Part shown: one piece after another, positions 25,998-33,615 of the stretch
How the letters are laid out: the number at the start of each line of letters is the position of its first letter
Numbering within the stretch: position 1 is the first letter of the stretch
Assembly: GCA_002292285.1 (NCBI GenBank)
Contig: DBBP01000027.1
Coordinates: 303,859 to 367,858, forward strand
DNA from: Proteobacteria bacterium UBA981
GTDB lineage: Bacteria > Pseudomonadota > Gammaproteobacteria > Ga0077536
Length of the DNA: 64,000 nt
Direction: 5' to 3'
Notes under the pieces: model-generated
The model's database searches: none
What the model saw: the letters and a program-made list of their open reading frames with translations, nothing else
Told to the model about the DNA's origin: nothing
Made by a program: the position numbers and the translations under genes

Positions 25998-26672
25998 ATG
26001 GACGATGCATACGAGCTGTCAACTTTATGTGAGTTGGCGAAACTGTACAACGTAGAAAGCATAGCCCGGCCGGGGCCGCCTTGTTTCCTGTGCAACGCCA
26101 GGGGTTTGTTTTTTGGGATCTGCAACGGCTGTTTTGGCGATTTGCCTTGGCGCAGGCAGAGCGGGAATTCTTTTGATTTCCCGTTTATACAAACCACGCT
26201 GGTCGCCTTTGACTACGCCTATCCACTTGACCGGATCATTCGAAGGGCGAAGTTTTCAAGCGATCTGGCAGCCTTGAAACTTTGCGGCACTTTGCTTTCC
26301 TCGAGAGTTAGTAATCACTTACCAGAATTGGATCTGATCGTTCCGGTACCGTTGAGCACGCGGCGCTACATCTCCCGGTCCTACAATCAAGCGGTAGAGA
26401 TCGCCCGGCCGCTATCGATAGCCAAGGGTATTCCTCTTGGCCGCGATGTGGTGCGTCGTTGTCTTCATCGCCCAGCACAATCGACACTGCCTGCGGCGGC
26501 CCGCGCAGGAAATGTCCGCGGTGCTTTTTGGTGTACGGAAGTGGTTGAGGGGACCAGAATATTAATCGTAGATGACGTCATCACGACCGGCGCAACCGTC
26601 GTTGAACTAGCACGATCGTTATCAGCAGCTGGCGCGGCGGAAATTCACCTCGCCGCCTTCGCCGCCTCGTGA
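25998..26672 (+). CDS. comF: ComF family phosphoribosyltransferase-like protein
   Basis: ComF proteins take part in natural DNA uptake and in recombination-linked processes, although the exact activity is unclear. The protein has an N-terminal zinc ribbon (CFLCNARGLFFGICNGC) and a C-terminal PRPP-binding loop (ILIVDDVITTGATVVE). In between is PVPLSTRRYISRSYNQAVEIARPL, the family signature. I chose the ATG at 25998, preceded by a G-rich site, giving 224 residues; an ATG at 25983 adds five residues. It is divergent from bioB and convergent with gyrB. Confidence 0.9.
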   Translation: MDDAYELSTLCELAKLYNVESIARPGPPCFLCNARGLFFGICNGCFGDLPWRRQSGNSFDFPFIQTTLVAFDYAYPLDRIIRRAKFSSDLAALKLCGTLLSSRVSNHLPELDLIVPVPLSTRRYISRSYNQAVEIARPLSIAKGIPLGRDVVRRCLHRPAQSTLPAAARAGNVRGAFWCTEVVEGTRILIVDDVITTGATVVELARSLSAAGAAEIHLAAFAAS

Positions 26673-26698
26673 TGTGGAGTCCCCTGCGCTGCTAGGTG

Positions 26699-29095
26699 CT
26701 AGGTATCCAGATTCGTCACGGTTTGGGCATGCTGCTCGATAAACTCGCGGCGTGGCTCAACCTGATCCCCCATAAGCGTCGAGAAAATTTGGTCTGCCGC
26801 AATACCGTCTTCAATGCGGACTTGAACGAGGCTCCGGGTTTCCGAATTCATGGTGGTGTCCCAAAGCTGGTCGGGGTTCATTTCACCGAGACCTTTGTAT
26901 CTTTGTACTGATGTGCCACGCCGTGCATCGCCAAGTAATTTAGTGAACGCACTAGTTAAGTTGTTGATAGGACTACGTTCTTCCCCTTTTTCTATGGCAG
27001 AAACTGGCGCTAAGGGGTCATCAAACAGACGGCCAAGACGATTTAAATGCCGATATTCAGAGCTTGCGAAAAACTCGCGATCGAGATTTGCTACTAATAA
27101 AGAGCCGTTACTGGCCAATCGAATCTCGACATTCCAACGCTCCGGGCCCGTAAACGAAACATCGACCCCGAGCACATTCCGCTGCCCCATTTCATTGCCC
27201 AAATGGGTTTTGATTCGTTCGGCCCAATCGGAAACAGCATCTCTATTCGTTTCCGTAGGATTCTCCAGGGCTGAGCAACGCCTCAACGCGCTGAGGACGA
27301 TGCCCGGATAACGGATTTCCAGACGATTATTGATTTGTTCTAACAACAGGAACTCGCGGCCCAGCTCAATAAGTTTTTCGCCCTCAACCTGGCTATCACC
27401 AAGATCCAGCAAGGTGCCGGCGGTGGCGACTTCCATAAAATAATCGCCCAGTTCTGCATCGTCTTTCAGGTAACGTTCTTGCTTGCCTTTTTTAACTTTG
27501 TAGAGCGGCGGCTGAGCGATATAAATATGACCGCGCTCGATGAGTTCGAGCATCTGGCGAAAGAAAAAGGTCAGCAATAAGGTCCGTATGTGAGAGCCAT
27601 CGACGTCGGCGTCCGTCATGATAATGATGCGATGGTAGCGTAACTTTTCCGGATCATACTCTTCAGCGCCAATGCCGCATCCGAGCGCCGTGATAAGTGT
27701 GCCGACCTCGGTTGAAGAAAGCATCTTGTCAAACCGAGCTTTTTCGACGTTAAGGATTTTCCCTTTCAGCGGCAAGATGGCCTGATTGCGGCGATCCCGA
27801 CCTTGTTTGGCAGATCCGCCTGCAGAATCACCCTCGACGAGGAACAACTCTGACTTTGCTGGGTCACGCTCTTGGCAATCTGCGAGTTTGCCAGGCAATC
27901 CCGCTACATCGAGTGCCGTTTTCCGTCGGGTCAGTTCGCGCGCCTTGCGAGCCGCTTCCCGAGCGCGGGCCGCGTCTATGATTTTGGCCATGATCGACCG
28001 TGCTTCCTGCGGATGTTCCAGCAGGAACGAATTCAGTTTGTCGTAGACAACGTACTCGACGATGCCCTTAATCTCGCTTGAAACCAATTTATCTTTAGTC
28101 TGCGAAGAAAATTTTGGATCCGGGACTTTCACCGACAACACAGCGGTTAGACCTTCACGTACGTCCTCGCCCGCGACCGTGACTTTGTTCTTTGCCGCAA
28201 GCCCTTCGCGGTCGATGTATTGATTCAGCGTGCGGGTCAAGGCACCGCGCAGTCCGGCAAGATGGGTTCCACCGTCCCGTTGAGGAATATTGTTGGTGTA
28301 GCAGAATATGTTTTCCTGATACGTATCGTTCCACTGCAGGGCGATTTCCACCCCGACATCATCTTTTTGAGAATTTATGTGTATAACATCTTGATGTAAC
28401 GGCGTTTTCGTCTTATTAAGATGTTCAACGAATGCCGCAATACCACCTTTGTATTCGAACGTATCAGTCTTATCGCTGCGATCATCGAATAAAACGATTT
28501 GCAATCCGGAATTCAGAAACGATAGCTCTCTAAGCCGTTTAGCGAGGATATCGTAGTGGAATTCTGTATTCGTGAAGGTTTCGGTGCTCGGCAGGAAACG
28601 GACCTCCGTGCCGGACGTCTCAACTTCGCCGACTTCGGCCAGCGGGCTGACGGGGTTTCCATAGGCATACTGTTGGCGCCACAACTTACCCTCGCGACGA
28701 ATCGTCAGTGTCAATTCCGATGACAAGGCATTAACAACAGAAACGCCCACGCCATGTAAGCCCCCTGAGACCTTGTAGGAATTGTCGTCAAACTTACCGC
28801 CCGCGTGCAGGGTCGTCATTATTACCTCAGCAGCGGAAAGTTGTTCTTCCTCGTGCATATCTACGGGTATACCACGACCATCGTCGATAACAGTGACGGA
28901 ATCGTCTGTGTGAATTCGAACCTCAATGTGAGAGCAATGCCCAGCCAGGGCCTCATCGACACAGTTATCGACAACCTCGAACACCATATGGTGAAGCCCG
29001 GTACCGTCATCCGTATCGCCGATGTACATGCCCGGCCGTTTACGGACCGCATCCAGCCCTTTTAGTACTTTGATGTTCTTGGAATCGTAGGTCAT
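26699..29095 (-). CDS. gyrB: DNA gyrase subunit B
   Basis: GyrB is the ATPase subunit of the type II topoisomerase that introduces negative supercoils. From the ATG at 29095 (GGAG 6 bases upstream) it is 798 residues. It has the GHKL ATPase motifs (EVVDNCVDEALAG, DDGRGIPVD, GGLHGVGVSVVNALS) and the TOPRIM domain with VEGDSAGGSAKQGRDR and IMTDADVDGSHIRTLLLTFF. The C-terminal tail QRYKGLGEMNPDQLW is standard. It follows recF by 15 bases and ends the dnaA-dnaN-recF-gyrB operon. Confidence 0.98.
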   Translation of the reverse strand: MTYDSKNIKVLKGLDAVRKRPGMYIGDTDDGTGLHHMVFEVVDNCVDEALAGHCSHIEVRIHTDDSVTVIDDGRGIPVDMHEEEQLSAAEVIMTTLHAGGKFDDNSYKVSGGLHGVGVSVVNALSSELTLTIRREGKLWRQQYAYGNPVSPLAEVGEVETSGTEVRFLPSTETFTNTEFHYDILAKRLRELSFLNSGLQIVLFDDRSDKTDTFEYKGGIAAFVEHLNKTKTPLHQDVIHINSQKDDVGVEIALQWNDTYQENIFCYTNNIPQRDGGTHLAGLRGALTRTLNQYIDREGLAAKNKVTVAGEDVREGLTAVLSVKVPDPKFSSQTKDKLVSSEIKGIVEYVVYDKLNSFLLEHPQEARSIMAKIIDAARAREAARKARELTRRKTALDVAGLPGKLADCQERDPAKSELFLVEGDSAGGSAKQGRDRRNQAILPLKGKILNVEKARFDKMLSSTEVGTLITALGCGIGAEEYDPEKLRYHRIIIMTDADVDGSHIRTLLLTFFFRQMLELIERGHIYIAQPPLYKVKKGKQERYLKDDAELGDYFMEVATAGTLLDLGDSQVEGEKLIELGREFLLLEQINNRLEIRYPGIVLSALRRCSALENPTETNRDAVSDWAERIKTHLGNEMGQRNVLGVDVSFTGPERWNVEIRLASNGSLLVANLDREFFASSEYRHLNRLGRLFDDPLAPVSAIEKGEERSPINNLTSAFTKLLGDARRGTSVQRYKGLGEMNPDQLWDTTMNSETRSLVQVRIEDGIAADQIFSTLMGDQVEPRREFIEQHAQTVTNLDT

Positions 29096-29110
29096 CTTTC
29101 TCTCCACAAG

Positions 29111-30187
29111 TCAGGCGGTAACAACCTGATTGGCCTGTTCCACGTGGAACACTTTGTTAGTGACGTCACTAATTTCCGGAATTTCGCTGGCCTTGATAGC
29201 AGTGAAAATCCGCTGTCCCCCACGCTGGTTAACCATTTCGACCGCGCCAGCGCGCATTTTATCATCGAGCTCTGCAGCAAGATCATCAACCAGGATAATC
29301 GAAGCTTTCGCGCTTTCCGCCTTTACAAAGTCGGCTAGAGATAAAAGCAAATTACATACGATAAATTTCGCTTGACCCCTGGATAATCGCCTCGCGATAC
29401 TTCGCTCGTCAGCCTTCAGCGTTAAGTCCGCTCTGTGGATGCCTAGCGACGTATGCCCGAACTTTAAATCTCGACCCCAGGATTCATCCAATTGCTCTCG
29501 ATAGGACTTACCTCTATTCCAACCTGGCGCGTAGTTCATTCTTAAAGGGCCGAGAATTTCACCTAACGGACAGGACTCAAGAGCCTTATTCATTGTCGAT
29601 ACGACGCGTAGACGCTTCTCGTCAATCGCTTCTGCCAATTCGGCTAACGTATCGTGCCAAAAGCCTGTTTCTGATCTTGGTGCCTTATTCTTCAACAATT
29701 CGTTGCGCTGCCGCAGCGCCTGACGATAGCCTTTCCATGATTTAACGTAGGCTGGTTCCACGTGGAACATCGTTCGGTCAACGAGCGCTCGACGATTACT
29801 GGGATTCTCACCAAGAATATCGGCTGCTTTCGAATTGATCACCACGAGCGGGACCCGCTGTGCCAGGGCCGACGCTGCCATAATTGGCATCCCATCAAGA
29901 GAGATAGACGTCTCCCCTTTTATCTTCCGGACCGAAACGTCAAACGGGCCGCTGTCGGGATCACTAAGCATCGCGCGGACAGAAAGCCCCTGCGCGCCGC
30001 TCCTGACAATATCCGAGGAGCGATTAGATAGAAAAGATTTCCCGAGGCTCGCCAACGCGAGCGCTTCCAATACACTGGTCTTACCGCTTCCATTCGCACC
30101 TACAATCAAACTCGTACCGGCATCTGGGACGAACTGGATGTCTTGAAGACACCTAAGGTTGTGGATGTCTACCGAATTAAATTGCAT
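29111..30187 (-). CDS. recF: DNA replication and repair protein RecF
   Basis: RecF helps load RecA at gapped DNA. The 358-residue protein has the Walker A motif VGANGSGKTSVLEAL near residue 30, the KAADILGENPSNRRALVDRTMFHVEP region, and the C-terminal ABC-type signature SRGQAKFIVCNLLLSLA followed by ILVDDLAAELDD. It is separated from dnaN by 49 bases. The C-terminus contains a second FHVEQ stretch similar to FHVEP, of no known meaning. Confidence 0.95.
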   Translation of the reverse strand: MQFNSVDIHNLRCLQDIQFVPDAGTSLIVGANGSGKTSVLEALALASLGKSFLSNRSSDIVRSGAQGLSVRAMLSDPDSGPFDVSVRKIKGETSISLDGMPIMAASALAQRVPLVVINSKAADILGENPSNRRALVDRTMFHVEPAYVKSWKGYRQALRQRNELLKNKAPRSETGFWHDTLAELAEAIDEKRLRVVSTMNKALESCPLGEILGPLRMNYAPGWNRGKSYREQLDESWGRDLKFGHTSLGIHRADLTLKADERSIARRLSRGQAKFIVCNLLLSLADFVKAESAKASIILVDDLAAELDDKMRAGAVEMVNQRGGQRIFTAIKASEIPEISDVTNKVFHVEQANQVVTA

Positions 30188-30236
30188 CGACAGAAATTCC
30201 GGATGCCGCGGCTAAGCTGGATTCGACAACGACTCC

Positions 30237-31337
30237 TCAAAGGCGCATCGGCATCACAACGTATCGGGACCCCTCCTCGTCAGGTACCCGAATCAAACAA
30301 CTGCTATTGGCGTCAACAAGATCAATCCTCACGACGTCTGATCGCATGACGCCCAAAACGTCGAGCAGGTACGAAACATTGAAGCCGACCTCCATAGAGC
30401 TACCGGAATAGTCGATCTCGATCTCCTCTTCCGCTTCCTCCTGCTCAGGATTGTGTGCGACGGCAGTCAGAAGACCTTCCTTTAATATGAGTCGGATCCC
30501 TCTGAATTTCTCGTTTGAGAGTATTGAAGCTCTACTCAAACCTGATTTGAGGACTTCCCGATCGGCCAAGATAGCGTGGTCGCTCTCCCTCGGAATTACA
30601 CGCTCGTAGTCCGGGAATCGCCCGTCAATCAACTTGGTCGTCAACGATTGTGACCCACAGTCGACTCGCATATGGTTTTCGCCAATAGAGACTTTTACGG
30701 ATTCACCGGCAACGTTAAGCAGCCTGTTAATTTCCAACACCCCTTTGCGGGGCAAAATAAACTGCTTGGGCGCATCTAACTCCAGATTGATGACTTTGTC
30801 CGTTAATGCTAATCGGTGTCCATCCGTTGCGACAGCCCGGATGCGGTGATTATCCAATTCCAGCAAAAGTCCGTTCAGATAGTAGCGAACGTCCTGGTGG
30901 GCCATTGCGAAATGGGTGCTTTCCAAAAGATCACGAAGCAAGTCCGTTTCCATCTCGAAATCGACTGACGCGTCGAAAGATCCAATTGAAGGAAACTCAT
31001 CTGCCTTCATGCTCACCAGGGAAAATCGACTTCGGCCGGACGATATCTTTGTTTTCGCCCCTGAACCTTCGATGAGTAACTCGGCTTCCGATGGAAGCGC
31101 TCGACAAATATCGAACAGCTTGCGTGCAGGTAGCGCGAGGTCACCGTCGGTACCGGGGTTGGCGTCGAGTTCGCAGGCCAATTCAACTTCCATGTCCGTT
31201 GCGGTGACCTGCAACGCTGAGCCTTCGAAGTGAAACAGCAGATTACTCAAAATCGGTAACGTCTGCCGCCGCTCAACAACATTATTCGCTGCCTGCAGCA
31301 CAGGTAATAATAATTCTCTTGAGAGTTTGATCTTCAT
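30237..31337 (-). CDS. dnaN: DNA polymerase III beta sliding clamp
   Basis: The ring-shaped clamp tethers the replicative polymerase. The 366-residue length is exactly usual. It starts MKIKLSRELLLPVLQAANNVVERRQTLPIL-type sequence and ends RYVVMPMRL, the conserved clamp C-terminus (MPMRL). It is 177 bases downstream of dnaA and precedes recF in the canonical order. Confidence 0.98.
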   Translation of the reverse strand: MKIKLSRELLLPVLQAANNVVERRQTLPILSNLLFHFEGSALQVTATDMEVELACELDANPGTDGDLALPARKLFDICRALPSEAELLIEGSGAKTKISSGRSRFSLVSMKADEFPSIGSFDASVDFEMETDLLRDLLESTHFAMAHQDVRYYLNGLLLELDNHRIRAVATDGHRLALTDKVINLELDAPKQFILPRKGVLEINRLLNVAGESVKVSIGENHMRVDCGSQSLTTKLIDGRFPDYERVIPRESDHAILADREVLKSGLSRASILSNEKFRGIRLILKEGLLTAVAHNPEQEEAEEEIEIDYSGSSMEVGFNVSYLLDVLGVMRSDVVRIDLVDANSSCLIRVPDEEGSRYVVMPMRL

Positions 31338-31514
31338 CTGTTGTATCTATTAGTCGCCATGGAAACGGGTAAAACTTATTTATTCTTATATTTCAGATAT
31401 TTATGTGACTATTTTCGACTAAAAAAATCGAGCAAGCTGTCTGCAAGCTGTGGACAGTTTAGTCTCTTACGAGCGTGATCACTTATCCACAGGTTGTTTG
31501 CACTTAGTTTGCAG
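31338..31514. other. dnaA-dnaN intergenic region, possible origin element
   Basis: The 177-base gap has an AT-rich stretch at about 31376-31430 next to a perfect DnaA box TTATCCACA at 31483-31491. A degenerate TGTGGACAG at 31449-31457 differs from the reverse box by two bases. AT-rich DNA beside a DnaA box resembles part of a replication origin. Only one perfect box is present, so it may instead serve regulation of dnaN. Confidence 0.4.
31483..31491 (+). promoter_or_regulatory. DnaA box (perfect TTATCCACA)
   Basis: An exact match to the high-affinity DnaA binding consensus, 24 bases from the dnaA stop, within the gap before dnaN. Confidence 0.7.
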
Positions 31515-32855
31515 TCAAGACGTCAATATGCGCTCCAGATTTGCGTAATCTTCCTGTATTCGGTTGTCACTTGCCTTCAGTTCTATGACCTTCCGGCATG
31601 CGTGGATAACTGTTGTATGGTCTCGCCCACCGAAGGCATCACCAATTTCTGGAAGACTGTGATTAGTCAATTCTTTCGACAGTGCCATAGCTACCTGACG
31701 TGGTCGTGCAATGGACCGATTGCGGCGCTTGGACAACAGATCGGCGACACGGATCTTGTAGTACTCAGCGACCGTTTTCTGGATGTTATCCATCGTGATG
31801 AGCCGGTCTTGTAATGCAAGCAAATCTCGCAGCGCTTCTTTAGCAAATTCCAGAGTAATCGGATTACCTGTGAAGTGAGCGTTCGCTATCACCCTATGCA
31901 ACGCCCCCTCAAGCTCCCTGACATTAGACCTGAACCTTTTCCCAATAAAGAAAGCGACTTCATGGGGTAAATCGATATTGTCCTGGAAAGCCTTGCGCAT
32001 CAGAATGGCGACGCGGGTCTCCAGCTCCGGCGGCTCAATTGCCACGGTAAGTCCCCAGCCGAGTCGAGATTTCAAACGCTCTTCTACGCCGGGTACTTCT
32101 TTAGGATATTTATCGCAAGTCAGCACAATTTGCTGTTGGCCTTCCAGCAGTGCGTTAAAGGTATGGAAGAACTCTTCTTGAGACCGCTCCTTACCTGCGA
32201 AAAACTGAATGTCATCAATAAGTAACGCATCGACGGAGCGATAGAATTTCTTAAAATCGTTAATCACGTTGTGCTGTAGTGCTTTCACCATGTCAGCGAC
32301 AAATCGTTCGGAATGGAGGTACACCACTCTCGCGTTTGAATTCTTGCTGTAAATAAGGTTACCCACAGCATGCATCAGATGGGTCTTGCCCAGTCCGACA
32401 CCCCCGCAAATGAACAAGGGGTTATACGCTTTTCCATGATTTTCAGCGACTTGCAGAGAAGCCGCTCGAGCGAGCTGGTTGGATTTCCCTTCCACATACG
32501 ACTCAAAGGTAAAGTCGGCCTTGAGACCACTACCCGTCTGTCCACCCGGAGCAGCTGGTTTGCTCACTTTACTTTCGGTTACCACCACCGGCGCGGAAAC
32601 AACCCGTTGAGGTTTCGTTCCAACACCAATAGTTAAAGCGATGCTGTCCGTCGTACACAGGTCATTGAGGATCAGCTGAATGCGATCGCTGTATTTATCC
32701 CTAATCCAATCGAGCACAAACCGGTTGGGTGCCAGGATCTCGACACTTTCCAACTGCTCCACAGCCTGTAGTGGCCGAATCCAGGTGTTGTATTGCTGCG
32801 GCGAGAGCTCGCTTTCGAGCCGCACCAGGCACTGTTGCCAGATTGAATTTTGCAC
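31515..32855 (-). CDS. dnaA: Chromosomal replication initiator DnaA
   Basis: DnaA binds DnaA boxes and melts the origin. I chose the GTG at 32855, giving 446 residues that start QNSIWQQCLVRLESELSPQQ, the normal DnaA N-terminus. The AAA+ domain has the Walker A motif GGVGLGKTHLMHAVGN and Walker B VDALLIDDIQFFAGKE. The C-terminal DNA-binding helix has FGGRDHTTVIHACRK. A more distal GTG at 32930 lies inside a DnaA box and would add a non-conserved extension. The upstream box suggests autorepression. Confidence 0.97.
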   Translation of the reverse strand: MQNSIWQQCLVRLESELSPQQYNTWIRPLQAVEQLESVEILAPNRFVLDWIRDKYSDRIQLILNDLCTTDSIALTIGVGTKPQRVVSAPVVVTESKVSKPAAPGGQTGSGLKADFTFESYVEGKSNQLARAASLQVAENHGKAYNPLFICGGVGLGKTHLMHAVGNLIYSKNSNARVVYLHSERFVADMVKALQHNVINDFKKFYRSVDALLIDDIQFFAGKERSQEEFFHTFNALLEGQQQIVLTCDKYPKEVPGVEERLKSRLGWGLTVAIEPPELETRVAILMRKAFQDNIDLPHEVAFFIGKRFRSNVRELEGALHRVIANAHFTGNPITLEFAKEALRDLLALQDRLITMDNIQKTVAEYYKIRVADLLSKRRNRSIARPRQVAMALSKELTNHSLPEIGDAFGGRDHTTVIHACRKVIELKASDNRIQEDYANLERILTS

Positions 32856-32902
32856 CGCGTGAGGTTCTTTATAATTGTATCGGTGAGTCGGGTCCGAGCG
32901 AG

Positions 32903-32932
32903 TGTATACGCGATCCTGAAACTTATCCACAA
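32903..32932 (-). promoter_or_regulatory. Possible dnaA promoter overlapping a DnaA box
   Basis: On the minus strand TTGTGG (32932-32927) and TATACA (32908-32903) are 18 bases apart, about 48 bases before the GTG start of dnaA. The -35 falls inside the DnaA box. Each hexamer is only a partial consensus match. Confidence 0.25.
32923..32931 (+). promoter_or_regulatory. DnaA box (perfect TTATCCACA) upstream of dnaA
   Basis: An exact consensus DnaA box in the dnaA-rpmH divergent gap, a location where many gammaproteobacteria have oriC. Only one perfect box is seen here, which fits dnaA autoregulation at least as well as an origin. Confidence 0.7.
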
Positions 32933-32965
32933 CCCCTCCCCGGTGCTAATACGAACCTGAAAAGA

Positions 32966-32995
32966 TTGACTTTTTTCGACGTGTCGGCCTACTAT
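32966..32995 (+). promoter_or_regulatory. rpmH-rnpA promoter
   Basis: TTGACT (5 of 6) and TACTAT (4 of 6) with an 18-base spacer lie about 67 bases upstream of rpmH and point at it. Just after the expected start site, GCCCT/AGGGC flanks a T-run (33000-33014) and could make a small 5' hairpin. Confidence 0.55.
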
Positions 32996-33054
32996 CGCGG
33001 CCCTTTTTTAGGGCGCTGCTCCGCAGTGCCGACGGTAACTCAACTGAGCATCAT

Positions 33055-33615
33055 TTGAATCATGAAACAGACATTTCAACCCGGCCGACTGAAACGCGCG
33101 CGCAAACATGGTTTTCGGGCACGGATGAAAACGAAGAGTGGCCGTCTCATACTCAAATCACGACGGGCTCGCGGACGAGCCAGACTGGCCGCCGATTAAT
33201 CGACCGTTCTCAGTCCGATACGCCGATCGCCACTGCCCGTCTGAAACGTGGGCAGCGATTGCTGCGCGGCTCAGAAATTATTCTTGTTATGCGTCAGGGT
33301 CAGCGCTTTTCCGTCGCACAGTTTACGGTTCATTACTATCGAACGGGTGCGACTCAAGCGCGCCTTGGCATCGCGGTTGGTAAGCGAGTTTCATTACGGG
33401 CCAACCGCCGCAACACTGTAAAACGAATCATTCGTGAAGGATTCCGCCACTCAGCGGCCGGCCTTCCGGCCTTCGATATCGTCATCAATGCAAAGCCAGC
33501 CGCAGCATCAACTACACGAACTGATCTAGCGTCTGTGATAACAGCTGTTTTCAAACGATTGGGTCGCGAATCTAATTCGAGCCAACCCACCACCCGCGCA
33601 AAAGATCAGGCCTAA
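33055..33615 (+). CDS. rnpA: Ribonuclease P protein component, with rpmH nested in its 5' part
   Basis: RnpA is the protein cofactor of RNase P, which matures tRNA 5' ends. The C-terminal 125 residues are clearly RnpA: RLKRGQRLLRGSEIILVMRQGQRF, LGIAVGKRVSLRANRRNTVKRIIREGFR (the RNR motif) and LPAFDIVINAKP. The start is unresolved. Upstream of this domain the frame has no ATG, GTG or TTG until TTG at 33055, which is 7 bases before the rpmH ATG. Using it gives 186 residues and places all of rpmH inside rnpA, as described for Thermus. Alternatives are a rare ATC/CTG start after rpmH, or TTG 33259, which would cut into the first conserved helix. The stop overlaps the yidC start (TAATG). Confidence 0.85.
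   Translation: MNHETDISTRPTETRAQTWFSGTDENEEWPSHTQITTGSRTSQTGRRLIDRSQSDTPIATARLKRGQRLLRGSEIILVMRQGQRFSVAQFTVHYYRTGATQARLGIAVGKRVSLRANRRNTVKRIIREGFRHSAAGLPAFDIVINAKPAAASTTRTDLASVITAVFKRLGRESNSSQPTTRAKDQA
33062..33199 (+). CDS. rpmH: 50S ribosomal protein L34
   Basis: The 45-residue product begins MKQTFQPGRLKRARKHGF and continues RARMKTKSGRLILKSRRARG, an unmistakable L34. The gene was too short for ordinary length cut-offs. It is the first gene after a good promoter and its whole length is also open in the +2 frame used by rnpA. Confidence 0.97.
   Translation: MKQTFQPGRLKRARKHGFRARMKTKSGRLILKSRRARGRARLAAD

Noticed and set aside
32856..32930. Longer dnaA reading frame from GTG 32930
   Set aside because: The codon lies in a DnaA box and upstream of the likely transcription start, and the extra residues do not look like the conserved DnaA N-terminus.
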